Part shown: in pieces, positions 15,489 to 23,441 of the stretch
How positions within the stretch are numbered: position 1 is the stretch's first letter
Layout of the letters: every line of letters starts with the position of its first letter
NCBI GenBank assembly: GCA_963774625.1
Contig: CAVZFQ010000015.1
Coordinates: forward strand, 247,406-311,405
Source: VAXT01 sp963774625
GTDB taxonomy: Bacteria > Actinomycetota > Thermoleophilia > Gaiellales > Gaiellaceae
DNA length: 64,000 nucleotides
Direction: 5' to 3'
Translations under genes and position numbers: made by a program
The notes under the pieces: model-generated
Told to the model about the DNA's origin: nothing
The model's input: the letters and a program-made list of their open reading frames with translations, nothing else
The model's database searches: none

Positions 15489-15553
15489 GGAGGCTCCTCC
15501 TTGTTAGGTCCCTGCACACTGCGTCGCGCGGCGCGGGCCGTCTCGAACGTGCC

Positions 15554-16394
15554 TTACGGAGTTTGGAACGTGCCGCGCTTGTCTCTCCGCGCCTCCGCTC
15601 GGTAGCGGGCGGGCGTGATGCCCACGTGGCGCTTGAAGAAACGTGTGAAATGGCTCTGGTCAGCGAAGCCGGCCTGGGTCGCGACCGTGGCGAGAGGCGT
15701 GTCACTGCGAGCGATCTCGGTCGCGGCCCACGCCAACCGCAGGCGCCTTCCGTACTCCCCGACCGAGACGCCGTAGTGGGCCTTGAAGACGCGAGCGAGA
15801 TAGGCGGGGTGCACGCCGATCGCCGAGGCCACCTCACCGAGGCCGACGCAGTTGCCCACATTGGCGCGCAGCAACTCCTCCGCCGAGTGCAGCCAGGCCG
15901 GCGAAGGGGCGGAACGGCGAACGCCCGCTCACCTCTCGGGTCGTCGCGGCCAGCAGCTCGAGGGCGAATCCCTCCGCCGCCAAGGGCGCACCCGCGTCCG
16001 CTGCCCGTAGCTCGGCGGCCAGCCTCCACGCGAGCCAGGCGAACCCGCTGCCCCGAAGCTCGGCTACCCGCTCGAGAGACCGGGCAGCCGCGCTCGAGGC
16101 TTCCCTCGGCTTGACGATCACGATGCGAGCCCCGCGGGAGCCGAAGCGCGCGCTGTGCCTGGCCCCGGCGGGCATGGTTAGGGCGGAGCCCTTGTCGAAA
16201 GACAGAGATCGCCGGCGGAACGTCTTTTCCATCTCTCCGTCGAGCACCAGGGCGAGGTAGGACGAGTCGGGCTCGAACGCCTCCTGCACATAGCCAGGCG
16301 GGAACCGAAGCTCTGACAGCGTGAAGCCGTTCACGTCCCCGGATGTGACGGTGACGCCTTCCTCTTGCGTCACCGTGGCGAAGCCCGCTCCCAC
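15554..16394 (-). pseudogene. AraC-family regulator with N-terminal cupin, frameshifted
   Basis: Two reading frames together make one AraC-type regulator. The N-terminal part (16394 down to about 15930) is a cupin-like sensor domain (FTLSELRFPPGYVQEAFEPD, ALTMPAGARHSARFGSRGAR). The C-terminal part (about 15928 to 15554, other frame) carries the paired AraC helix-turn-helix (LGEVASAIGVHPAYLARVFK, ATVATQAGFADQSHFTRFFK, RHVGITPARYR). The frames differ by one extra base near 15925-15935, where SPAWLHSAEELLRANVG joins the upstream AATTRE. Either a real inactivating mutation or an assembly indel. Confidence 0.8.
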
Positions 16395-16438
16395 AGAGAC
16401 TAGGACCCCCGTGGAGGAGGCAAGTTAGTCGGTCTCGT

Positions 16439-17950
16439 CTATCTACGGCCGACAACCAGGACGACCGGGAAGCCCCGGCGCCTGATCGCGCCCGACTTCG
16501 GGCTCTGGCCGATCACCCGGCCGACGCGGGCTGAGCGCGCGCGGCGGATGCGACCGACCGAGCAGTGCTTCGTCCTGACCTTCACCTTCGCCCTGCTGAG
16601 CGTCATTCCGATTACCCGCGGCACCGTGCAGCGCGCTGCCGGAGGTGCCGGCGGGGGCGGAGGTGGTGGTGGTGGCGGCGGTGGCGGAGCAGGCGGTGGT
16701 GGTGGTGGCGGCGGTGGCGGCGGTGGCGGCGGTGGCGGAGGAGGCGGCGGCGGCGGAGGAGGCGGCCCTATGCCGGTGTTCACCGCGTAGAGATAGGAGT
16801 ACTCGTCACCACCAGCGAGGATGGCGGTGCCAAAGTAGGCCGTGGCGCTGTCGGCGGAGAACCTCGGCTGCGTGAAGGCGACCTGGTAGCCGCCGTTCTC
16901 ACTGGGCAGGTCAACCTGCCAGAGCAGCGCTCCGTTGGCAGCGTTCCATCCGCGCACGGATCCGGGCTCACCGAAGTTCGGGCGATTCCCGGCGACGACG
17001 ATGCTCCCGTCAGGGCTGACCGCGGGATGGTCGACGATCGAGCCGTCGAAGAACGTCCAGCGCGACGCGCCGGCGGGCGTCACAGACTCCAGGTAGCCGA
17101 GGCTGCGCGAGAAATAGACCGAGCCGTCCGGCCCGACACTGGGAGGCGACATCCCGTTCGAAGGCCACGGTGAGTAGTTCCAGAGCACGTCGCCGTTGCC
17201 CGGGTCGACGCGGCGCAGGCCCCACCCGTTGGCTCCGCCCATCGCGGTCAGGTAGAGGCTGCCGTCCGAGCCGGTTGCCGGCTGCCGCTGCTGCTGCATG
17301 AACGGGTCGTCGGTGCCGCCGATCGCTCTCGCCCACTGCTGCGCTCCGCCCAGCGAGAGGCCGAACATCGTGCTCGAATCCACAGTGAGCTCGTCGAACG
17401 CCGCGTACAGGCGGCCCGAACCGAACACGACCTCTGCGCCGAGCTGGCCGTACTCCAAGAACGTCGGATCCCCTGGGTTGCTCCACAGGACTTGTCCCGC
17501 AGGCGACAGCGCGAAGGCACCGAGGCCGCCGTAGTCGGTGATCACGTAGATGTTCCCGTCCGGGCCGACCGTCGGTCCGGCGATCACGCCCTGGCCCGAC
17601 GGGGACTCGGTGAAGCTCCACCTGATCGAACCGTTCGGGGCGATCGCGGTGACCCTGCTCCCAGTGGCGACGTAGGCGGTGCCGTCGGCGCCGATCGAAG
17701 GGCCTCCGTCGCCACCCACAGAAGGGACGACCCATCTGAGAGCGCCTGCCTCCGTCAGCGAGTAGACGTTGCCGGACGAGCTCGCAACGACGACTCCACC
17801 GTCGGGGCCAACCGCCGGCCGGTGCAGCACGTACTGGCCGCTGACCTGGAAACGCCATTTGACGGAACCCGGCGCGGTGGCCGCTGCGCTCGTGCCCGTC
17901 AGCGCCAACGAGACGAGAGCACAGAAGAGGATTACGAAAACGCGTTTCAT
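16439..17950 (-). CDS. Exported PQQ-type beta-propeller with poly-Pro linker and PASTA-like tail (paralogue)
   Basis: A 503-residue protein: signal peptide (MKRVFVILFCALVSLALTGT), PQQ-like propeller (VKWRFQVSGQYVLHRPAVGP, DGGVVVASSSGNVYSLTEAG), a Pro-rich linker of about 45 residues with two Ala interruptions, and a basic tail (CTVPRVIGMTLSRAKVKVRT, CSVGRIRRARSARVGRVIGQ, SPKSGAIRRRG). The propeller is nearly identical to that of the 13363-14853 gene, but the signal peptide is different, so the paralogues probably respond to different control. A GGTTT-N16-GGGTAC promoter-like element lies just upstream. A surface-retained or secreted binding protein is inferred. Confidence 0.87.
   Translation of the reverse strand: MKRVFVILFCALVSLALTGTSAAATAPGSVKWRFQVSGQYVLHRPAVGPDGGVVVASSSGNVYSLTEAGALRWVVPSVGGDGGPSIGADGTAYVATGSRVTAIAPNGSIRWSFTESPSGQGVIAGPTVGPDGNIYVITDYGGLGAFALSPAGQVLWSNPGDPTFLEYGQLGAEVVFGSGRLYAAFDELTVDSSTMFGLSLGGAQQWARAIGGTDDPFMQQQRQPATGSDGSLYLTAMGGANGWGLRRVDPGNGDVLWNYSPWPSNGMSPPSVGPDGSVYFSRSLGYLESVTPAGASRWTFFDGSIVDHPAVSPDGSIVVAGNRPNFGEPGSVRGWNAANGALLWQVDLPSENGGYQVAFTQPRFSADSATAYFGTAILAGGDEYSYLYAVNTGIGPPPPPPPPPPPPPPPPPPPPPPPPPAPPPPPPPPPPPPPAPPAARCTVPRVIGMTLSRAKVKVRTKHCSVGRIRRARSARVGRVIGQSPKSGAIRRRGFPVVLVVGRR
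16635..16764 (-). repeat. Poly-proline codon repeat
   Basis: A CCN-rich tract on the coding strand, about 43 codons of mostly Pro with two Ala breaks. Confidence 0.75.
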
Positions 17951-17970
17951 CTCAGGCTAGGTCGGCATGC

Positions 17971-17997
17971 GTACCCGCTCGCGAGCATCGGGAAACC
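17971..17997 (-). promoter_or_regulatory. Putative SigB/SigF-type promoter
   Basis: On the minus strand GGTTT (17997-17993) and GGGTAC (17976-17971) are separated by exactly 16 bases, matching the stress-sigma consensus GGTTT-N14-18-GGGTA of actinobacteria. The -10 lies about 20 bases from ATG 17950, implying a short leader. Confidence 0.5.
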
Positions 17998-18010
17998 GTC
18001 ACGGCCTACT

Positions 18011-18029
18011 GCGACTAACTACTGATCTT
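18011..18029. repeat. 19-base direct repeat, copy 2
   Basis: Identical to 6342-6360 (GCGACTAACTACTGATCTT). Here it lies about 60 bases upstream of the exported PQQ-like gene and just beyond the putative -35. Confidence 0.5.
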
Positions 18030-18047
18030 GAGAGGGAACGGATTGGA

Positions 18048-18074
18048 GAGAGGGGCGCCGGTGGCGCCCCTCTC
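18048..18074 (-). terminator. Strong hairpin terminator after the Kelch gene
   Basis: GAGAGGGGCGCC (18048-18059) pairs over 12 bases with GGCGCCCCTCTC (18063-18074), loop GGT, 20 bases past the stop. It closely resembles the terminators at 40548-40577 and 52058-52087. Confidence 0.75.
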
Positions 18075-18094
18075 GGTTCGGGTGTCGTGCTCGG

Positions 18095-19495
18095 TTAGCG
18101 GCGGCCGACTCGCAGGTTGACCCTGAAGTTGACACGCCGGACTGCGCCGCCCCGCGGGTTCTGGCCGAGAACACGGCCGACACGCCTGGAGCGAACCCTC
18201 CGGATCGTGCCGACGCGACAGCGCCGTGCCCGAATCCGCGCCCTCGCCGTTGCCAGCCGCAGGCCGATCACGTTCGGCACGCGACAGCGGGCCGGCGGTG
18301 GGGCCGGCGGTGGCGGAGGCGGAGGAGGAGGCGGAGGTGGCGGAGGCGGAGGTGGCGGAGGCGGAGGCGGAGGCGGAGGCGGAGGCGGTGGTGGTGGTGG
18401 CGGCGGCGGCGGTGGTGGTGGTGGCGGTGGTGGCGGCGGTGGCGGCGGTGGCGGTGGCGGCGGCAGCACGAGCTTCTCCACGCTGGCGAGCGAGGTCGCC
18501 ACATCGAGGCGCCCGCCCGCGGCGATCACCGTGCTGCCGACCGCGACGCTCGACGTGAACGAGCGCGCTCCGATCAACGCCGGCGCCGGCGACCAGGTGT
18601 TCGTCGCAACGTCGTACTTCGAGACGTCGTTCAGACCGTCGAACGTCGCGAGATTTGTGCCGCCGATCCCATACAGCTGCCCCTGGACGACTGCACTACC
18701 AGGGACGTTCTTCGCCATCGGCATGTCCAGCAACTGGTTGGGGGCCGTCCACGTGTTCGCTGCGATGTCGTAGGCCCAGGTGTCGCTGAGGAACGCATCG
18801 GGAAATGTGCGACCACCCGACACGTAGAGCTTGCCGTTGATGACCCCCGAGGCGGGTCCGGCTTGGCTCGCAGGGCTCGGCGCCTTCTCGGTGAACGTAT
18901 TCGCGATCGGGTCGTACTCCCAGGTCACGTTCGAGACGCTGTCGATCGTGGACGTCCCGAAGCCGCCGTTCAGGTAGATCTTCCCGTTGGCGGGGTTGTA
19001 GCCGGACGCCATCTGCTGACGCGGCGCCGGCATGGTCGCTCCCGTCGTCCACGTGTTGGTCGCGATGTCGTAGATCCGCGTCACGTCATAGACGACGATC
19101 GGGTCTGGAGTCCGCGTCGACCCGCCGAAGACGTAGATCTTGTTGGACGGCGGGTGGTAGACGGCCGAAGGCATGAGCGCCGCCTGCGGCATCGGCGCGG
19201 CCGTCGAGAGCGTCGTCCAGCTGTTGGTTGCGATGTTGTAGCGGTAGACCGTGTTCAGCGTCGAGCCTGGCGCCGCAGGGAAGTGGTAGCCGCCGAAGAT
19301 GTAGACGAACGTGCCGTCGGTTTCGGCCGCAGCGCCGAACAGGCTCTGCGGCAGCGGTGCAACGGTCTCCCACGCTTCACCTGAATTCGCTGTGCTCCTG
19401 TTACCTGCACCTTCGGCCCGGCCCGCTCCTAGCAGGACGCTGAAGCCGGCGAAGGCAACCGTCAGTGCGATTGCAAACTTACGTACCCGAGTCAC
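18095..19495 (-). CDS. Exported Kelch-repeat protein with poly-Pro linker and PASTA-like tail
   Basis: A 466-residue protein starting at GTG 19495 after GGGGAGGA. The signal peptide is VTRVRKFAIALTVAFAGFSV, then LLGAGRAEGAG. At least five Kelch blades follow (FVYIFGGYHFPAAPGSTLNT, KIYVFGGSTRTPDPIVVYD, KIYLNGGFGTSTIDSVSNVT, KLYVSGGRTF, QLYGIGGTNLATFD), each with the Gly-Gly pair and a YD...TNTW element. A Pro tract of roughly 60 residues leads to a tail (CRVPNVIGLRLATARARIRA, CRVGTIRRVRSRRVGRVLGQ) ending RVNLRVGRR. The role is unknown; Kelch propellers usually bind glycans or proteins. Confidence 0.88.
   Translation of the reverse strand: MTRVRKFAIALTVAFAGFSVLLGAGRAEGAGNRSTANSGEAWETVAPLPQSLFGAAAETDGTFVYIFGGYHFPAAPGSTLNTVYRYNIATNSWTTLSTAAPMPQAALMPSAVYHPPSNKIYVFGGSTRTPDPIVVYDVTRIYDIATNTWTTGATMPAPRQQMASGYNPANGKIYLNGGFGTSTIDSVSNVTWEYDPIANTFTEKAPSPASQAGPASGVINGKLYVSGGRTFPDAFLSDTWAYDIAANTWTAPNQLLDMPMAKNVPGSAVVQGQLYGIGGTNLATFDGLNDVSKYDVATNTWSPAPALIGARSFTSSVAVGSTVIAAGGRLDVATSLASVEKLVLPPPPPPPPPPPPPPPPPPPPPPPPPPPPPPPPPPPPPPPPPPPPPPPPPPPPPAPPPARCRVPNVIGLRLATARARIRARRCRVGTIRRVRSRRVGRVLGQNPRGGAVRRVNFRVNLRVGRR
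18286..18464 (-). repeat. Long poly-proline codon repeat
   Basis: About 60 CCN codons, the longest such tract in the window together with 40162-40338. It creates long Gly-rich antisense frames that are not genes. Confidence 0.8.
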
Positions 19496-19568
19496 GAAAT
19501 CCTCCCCTCGATTTACGCTCTCTCGGCGGTACCTTCCCATATTTCTTCCTGGATATGAAGCCGGAAAG

Positions 19569-19823
19569 TCAGTCGGCGCGAACGAGCGCGGCAACGCCAC
19601 GGAGGTCGACGCACTTGATGCCGCGACGGTCGACGATCACCGCCAGCACCTGGCCGCAGCTCCGGCAGCGAACGACCGTCCCGGGGGCTTCGAGGTAGAC
19701 GACCAGGGTCGCCAGCTCTCCGGCCGCGCCGCAGTGTGCACAGACGCCCGTCGCCGTCGTCATCTCCACCCCGAACACTTCGAGCAGCAGGCCGCCGATC
19801 GCATTTCCGTCGAGCGCCTCCAT
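19569..19823 (-). CDS. DUF6510 zinc-ribbon-like small protein
   Basis: An 84-residue protein: MEALDGNAIGGLLLEVFGVE at the N-terminus, then two Cys pairs (GVCAHCGAAG and VRCRSCGQVLAV) that should bind one metal, zinc-ribbon style, then DRRGIKCVDLRGV. This matches the DUF6510 pattern as I know it. Its ATG overlaps the stop of the flavin reductase by one base, so it is translationally coupled to it. It may help assemble or deliver electrons in this molybdenum/flavin module, but that is inference from context. Confidence 0.85.
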   Translation of the reverse strand: MEALDGNAIGGLLLEVFGVEMTTATGVCAHCGAAGELATLVVYLEAPGTVVRCRSCGQVLAVIVDRRGIKCVDLRGVAALVRAD

Positions 19824-20563
19824 CAGCGTCCCGTCGCTCCGAACCGCTCAGTCTTCACCCGCGCCGGTGGATAGCCCAGGCTGACGAGGCCACTGGCGAC
19901 CGTCTCGACGAAGCTCGTCGGCCCGCAGACGAAGGCCAGCGGTCCCGAGTCTGCCGGCCACACGACCTCCTCCAGCAGCGCTGCGTCGACGCGTCGATCG
20001 TGGCCGGTCCAGCCGGGCGGCTGCTCCCGGGTCAGCGTGTACACGACCTCCACCCCGTCCGCGGGCTCGTCCAGCTCCGCGCGGTAGATCACATCCTCGA
20101 TCCTGCGTGACGAGTACAGCAGCCGGACCGGGACGTGGCTCTCACTGCGGCGGCGGTGCCGAAGCATCGCTCGGAGCGGCACGACACCGGAACCGCCGGC
20201 GACCAGGAGCAGCGGGCCGCCGTGCTCCACGTCCCAGACGAAGTAGCCGCCGATCGGCCCGCGCAGCTCGATCTCATCCCCCGCCCGCAACTCCTCGGTG
20301 AGGTACGGCGACACTTCTCCGTCGCCCAGCCGCTCGACGGTGATTGCAACCGGCTCGCCGGGAGCCGACGCGATCGAGTACTCGCGCTCGGCGCGGTATC
20401 CATCCTCGGCCGTCAAGCGCACGTCGAGGTGCTGCCCGGCACGATGCCCCGGCCACTCGGAAACGCCCAGCACGATCGTCCGGACCCGCGCCGTCTCGAC
20501 GACCACGTCGTCAACGGTGGCTATCTGCCAGCTCAGTCGCCCGCGTACCGCTGTTCGCGCCAT
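19823..20563 (-). CDS. Ferredoxin reductase-like FAD/NAD(P)-binding protein
   Basis: A 246-residue flavoprotein of the FNR superfamily. The FAD-binding beta-barrel carries REYSIASAPGEPVAIT (the RxYS motif). The NAD domain begins LLLVAGGSGVVPLRAMLRHR and contains YSSRRIEDVIYRAEL and FVCGPTSFVETVAS. It has no 2Fe-2S domain. It follows the molybdenum oxidoreductase with about 30 bases of overlap and should pass electrons from NAD(P)H to or from that enzyme. Soluble; no signal peptide. The start could be slightly internal (SWQIATVDDV). Confidence 0.9.
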   Translation of the reverse strand: MARTAVRGRLSWQIATVDDVVVETARVRTIVLGVSEWPGHRAGQHLDVRLTAEDGYRAEREYSIASAPGEPVAITVERLGDGEVSPYLTEELRAGDEIELRGPIGGYFVWDVEHGGPLLLVAGGSGVVPLRAMLRHRRRSESHVPVRLLYSSRRIEDVIYRAELDEPADGVEVVYTLTREQPPGWTGHDRRVDAALLEEVVWPADSGPLAFVCGPTSFVETVASGLVSLGYPPARVKTERFGATGR

Positions 20564-21138
20564 GGGTCGCCGTAGGAGTGGTAGCCGTACGTCTCCCAGA
20601 AGCCGGGCTCGTCGTCGTCACGGAGCTCGAGGCCGCGAACCCATTTCGCGCTCTTCCAGAAGTACAGGTGCGGCACGAGCAACCGGGCCGGGCCACCGTG
20701 CTCCGGATCGAGAGGCTCGCCGTCGTAGGCGAAAGCGATCCAAGCCTGGCCGTTCGTCACGTCTTCGAGCGGGAGATTTGTCGTGTAGCCGCCGTCGCAG
20801 AAGGCGAGCACGTACGGAGCGTCGTGCTCGACCTGCTCGAGCAACGTGTCGACGGACACGCCTTCCCAGGTCGTGTCGAGTTTCGACCAGCGGGTCACGC
20901 AGTGGATGTCGACCGTCGGCGTCTCGCTGGGCAGCTCACGGAACTCGTCCCACGTCCACGTCTTCTTCTCCCCGCCGTTGGTGATCGAGAACGTCCACTC
21001 GTCCAGCGGCGTGTGCGGCGTCGGGCCGGCCGACAGAACAGGGAAGTCCTCGGTCACGTACTGGCCGGGAGGGACGCGATTCGGGTCGGCATCCACGTCT
21101 CGCTTGCGACCGCGGAAGCCTCGCGAGACGAAGTTCAC
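20533..21138 (-). CDS. Sulfite oxidase-like molybdopterin oxidoreductase
   Basis: A 201-residue protein consisting only of the molybdopterin-binding SUOX fold. The Mo-ligand Cys is in VDIHCVTRWSKLDTTWEGVS. GGYTTNLPLEDV, LDPEHGGPARLLVPHLYFWK and SAKWVRGLEL are typical of the family. There is no Tat signal, haem domain or dimerisation domain, so it resembles the short cytosolic actinobacterial form rather than periplasmic MsrP. GTG 21138 was chosen because it lies two bases from the preceding stop and gives the usual VNFVSRGFRGRKRDVDADPN start. The physiological substrate is unknown. Confidence 0.88.
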   Translation of the reverse strand: MNFVSRGFRGRKRDVDADPNRVPPGQYVTEDFPVLSAGPTPHTPLDEWTFSITNGGEKKTWTWDEFRELPSETPTVDIHCVTRWSKLDTTWEGVSVDTLLEQVEHDAPYVLAFCDGGYTTNLPLEDVTNGQAWIAFAYDGEPLDPEHGGPARLLVPHLYFWKSAKWVRGLELRDDDEPGFWETYGYHSYGDPWREQRYAGD

Positions 21139-21139
21139 G

Positions 21140-21382
21140 CTACTGCTCGTAGCCCTCGACGACGTCCGGCGACCGCACGTGGGCTGCGTCGGGGTCACCA
21201 CCGGACTCACGGAGGGCGCGTCGCTGACGGAGCAGATCCCAGAACTGGTCGAGCGAGAGCTTGAGCGATGCGAGCCGGCGGCGATCCTCGTCGGTCGCGG
21301 TCCCGGCGGCTTCCCGTTCCCACAGCTCGTGCTCCTCTGCGACGAGCTGCTCGATGCTGCTGTGAATCTGCACGTCGTCCAT
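21140..21382 (-). CDS. DUF2630 family protein
   Basis: An 80-residue acidic helical protein: MDDVQIHSSIEQLVAEEHEL, WEREAAGTATDEDRRRLASL, KLSLDQFWDLLRQRRALRES and a C-terminal DPDAAHVRSPDVVEGYEQ, all typical of DUF2630. It has a helix-turn-helix-like hairpin and no catalytic residues. It is the first gene of the four-gene minus-strand operon DUF2630, SUOX-like, flavin reductase, DUF6510. GGGGGGA lies upstream of ATG 21382. Confidence 0.9.
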   Translation of the reverse strand: MDDVQIHSSIEQLVAEEHELWEREAAGTATDEDRRRLASLKLSLDQFWDLLRQRRALRESGGDPDAAHVRSPDVVEGYEQ

Positions 21383-21430
21383 CTCGTTCCCCCCGATCAT
21401 GGCACTTCTGCCCGCCGCTAGAGTCGAGGG

Positions 21431-21727
21431 ATGGCCACGTCCGTCGAGCTCGTCGTCGCGGACAACCCCGAGGAGCAGCGCTACGAGGCCCGCCTGGGGT
21501 CGGAGTTGGTCGGATTCATCTCGTATCGCCTCCAGCCCGGGCGGATGACGCTCATCCACACCGAGGTCGCTCAGGCGCTCGAAGGCAAGGGCATCGGGTC
21601 CCAGCTCGTGGCCGGAGCCCTGGACGACATCCGGCAGCGCGGCCTGACCATCGTGCCGATCTGCCCGTTCGTCCGGGCCTATCTCCTGAGGCATCCCGAA
21701 GTGGCCGATCTGGTGGCGCGGAAATGA
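21431..21727 (+). CDS. GNAT-type N-acetyltransferase (YjdJ-like, short)
   Basis: A 98-residue minimal GNAT protein. The acetyl-CoA binding motif is VAQALEGKGIGSQLVAGALD (R/QxxGxG/A form), preceded by GFISYRLQPGRMTLIHTEV. The C-terminal VPICPFVRAYLLRHPEVADL is characteristic of the short YjdJ-type clade. It overlaps the next gene by 4 bases (ATGA), as expected for the common pairing of YjdJ- and YjdI-type genes. It probably acetylates a small molecule or protein; the substrate is unknown. Confidence 0.9.
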   Translation: MATSVELVVADNPEEQRYEARLGSELVGFISYRLQPGRMTLIHTEVAQALEGKGIGSQLVAGALDDIRQRGLTIVPICPFVRAYLLRHPEVADLVARK

Positions 21728-22188
21728 GCCCGGTCGAACCGCGGCCGGAGGCGCAGCGCGGACCTCGGCGGGTCTACGAGAACGACGCGATCGAGGTGCA
21801 CTGGGAGCCTCGATTCTGCATCCACACGCGCAGCTGCGTTCGCCGGCTTGGGAAGGTGTTCGACCCGTCGGCACGGCCGTGGATCGACGTCGACGCCGCC
21901 GATCCCGACGAGATCGCGGAGACGGTTCTGACCTGCCCCACAGGTGCCCTTCACTTCCGCAGGGTCGACGGCGGCGCGCAGGAGGTGGCTGAGGCGGAAA
22001 CGACAGTCGAGCCGCGGCCGAACGGGCCGCTCTTCGTGCGCGGACAGCTGAAGATCGTCGATGCCGACGGTCAGGTGATCCGCGAGGACACCCGACTCGC
22101 CCTCTGCCGCTGCGGTGCCTCCGGGAACAAGCCGTTCTGCGACGGCAGCCACCGTCGGATCGGCTTCACGACCGCTGCTGAGGGCTAG
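21724..22188 (+). CDS. YjdI-type Fe-S protein fused to CDGSH domain
   Basis: A 154-residue protein. The N-terminal half is a (4Fe-4S) mono-cluster YjdI-like domain (RFCIHTRSCVRRLGKVFD, then VLTCPTGALHF). The C-terminal half is a CDGSH iron-sulfur domain (LCRCGASGNKPFCDGSHRRI: C-x-C ... C-x3-H). Both are small redox or Fe-S storage domains. ATG 21724 overlaps the GNAT stop. The 3Cys-1His CDGSH ligand set is complete. Confidence 0.9.
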   Translation: MSPVEPRPEAQRGPRRVYENDAIEVHWEPRFCIHTRSCVRRLGKVFDPSARPWIDVDAADPDEIAETVLTCPTGALHFRRVDGGAQEVAEAETTVEPRPNGPLFVRGQLKIVDADGQVIREDTRLALCRCGASGNKPFCDGSHRRIGFTTAAEG

Positions 22189-22387
22189 CCTAGGGCGAGC
22201 TCCACGGAGCAGGCCGTCGCTGCAGGCAGATCGCTGCCACCTCTTCTCAACGTGATTTCCTCCGTCGAGTGGGATAAGTGGGTTCGCGGTACGGCACGAA
22301 CCCCGCAGTGCTGGCGCCAACCTAGGTTCTCACGGAAACTGTGTCAACCTGATGCAGCGGCGGGTTGGAATGCTGTAGGACCTGCCG

Positions 22388-23441
22388 ATGGACGCCGAGC
22401 CCTCAACGAAACGGGCGTTCGAGCGGCTCGACACTCTCTACTCGATCGGTAGCGGGCGCGGCGCGAACCGGCCGGGCGAAAGTGAAGCAGAGCAACACGC
22501 CTGCGAGCTCGCCGCCGGTTGGATGGAGGAAGCCGGTCTCGAGGTCGCGTGGGATTCCGCTGGAAACGTCGTCGGGCGCCTTGTTCGGGTCACAGCCGGA
22601 GCTGCCCGAGGTCTGGACCGGCTCGCACCTCGACAGTGTCCCGGCCGGCGGGAAGTTCGACGGGACGCTCGGCGTCGTCTGCGGGCTCGAGGCGGTCGCG
22701 AGCGCAGGGGCCTGCGGGCGAACGCTCGGCGTGGTCGTGTTCCGGGACGAGGAGCGTGGGTGCGCGGGTAGTCGGGCCTTCGTCGAGCGCGGGCCGCTTC
22801 CCGGCCGCTACCTCGAGGTGCACGTCGAGCAGGGGCCGGTGCTCGAGCGGGCCGGCGCCCCACTCGGAGTCGTGACTGGAATCGTCGGCTACACGCGCCG
22901 TGAGGTTGTCTTTGAGGGCACCGCCGGACACGCTGGCACGACGCCGATGGCCGCCCGGGACGACGCGCTCTCCAAGGCGGCCGAGTTCATCCTTCTCGCT
23001 CGCGACTCCGCCGCGGCCATCGAGGGCGCTGTCGCGACGGTCGGGACTCTCGAAGTCGAGCCCGGCGCGGCCAACGTCATTCCCGGCCGCGTCCGGCTCA
23101 CCGTCGACGCCCGCGCGCCCGACGCCCAGCGTCTCGACCGTTTGCTCGAGGCTCTCGGGCTCGATCCGCAGCCGCGCAACGCGCCCGCCGTCATGGACGA
23201 ATCGGTGCGCAGCGTTCTTCGCGAGGAGATCGAGCGTCTCGGCCTGCCCGCGCTCGAGCTCCCCTCCGGGGCCGGCCACGACGCGGGAGTGCTCGCGTCA
23301 GCCGGAGTCGAGAGCGGGATGCTCTTCGTGCGAAGCCTGAATGGGGGTGCCAGTCACTCGCCCGACGAGCTGACGAGCGAGGAGGACGTCGCGCTCGCGA
23401 TCGACGTGCTCGCGGCTGCGCTGCGCCGGTTGGCCGGCTAG
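22388..23441 (+). pseudogene. Allantoate amidohydrolase/carbamoylase-type M20 peptidase, frameshifted
   Basis: The N-terminal frame starts at ATG 22388 (FERLDTLYSIGSGRGANRPG, ELAAGWMEEAGLEVAWDSAG, NVVGRL). It is continued in another frame from about 22582 (FGSQPELPEVWTGSHLDSVP, AGGKFDGTLGVV). An extra T near 22581-22582 accounts exactly for the shift, since GRL then joins FGSQ. Metal-binding and family motifs are GSHLDSVPAGGKFDG, FRDEERGCAGSRAF, HVEQGPVLE, GHAGTTPM and PSGAGHDAG. The family cleaves allantoate or N-carbamoyl amino acids. The position beside urate degradation genes supports allantoate. About 350 residues if restored. Confidence 0.85.

Noticed and set aside
18286..18464. Possible CRISPR-like repeat array
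   Set aside because: It is a triplet microsatellite inside a coding frame, with no spacers or cas genes.
18117..18773. Gly-rich frames opposite the poly-Pro tracts
   Set aside because: They arise from the complement of CCN repeats and carry no ribosome sites or domains. The same holds at 16548, 40134 and 52133.
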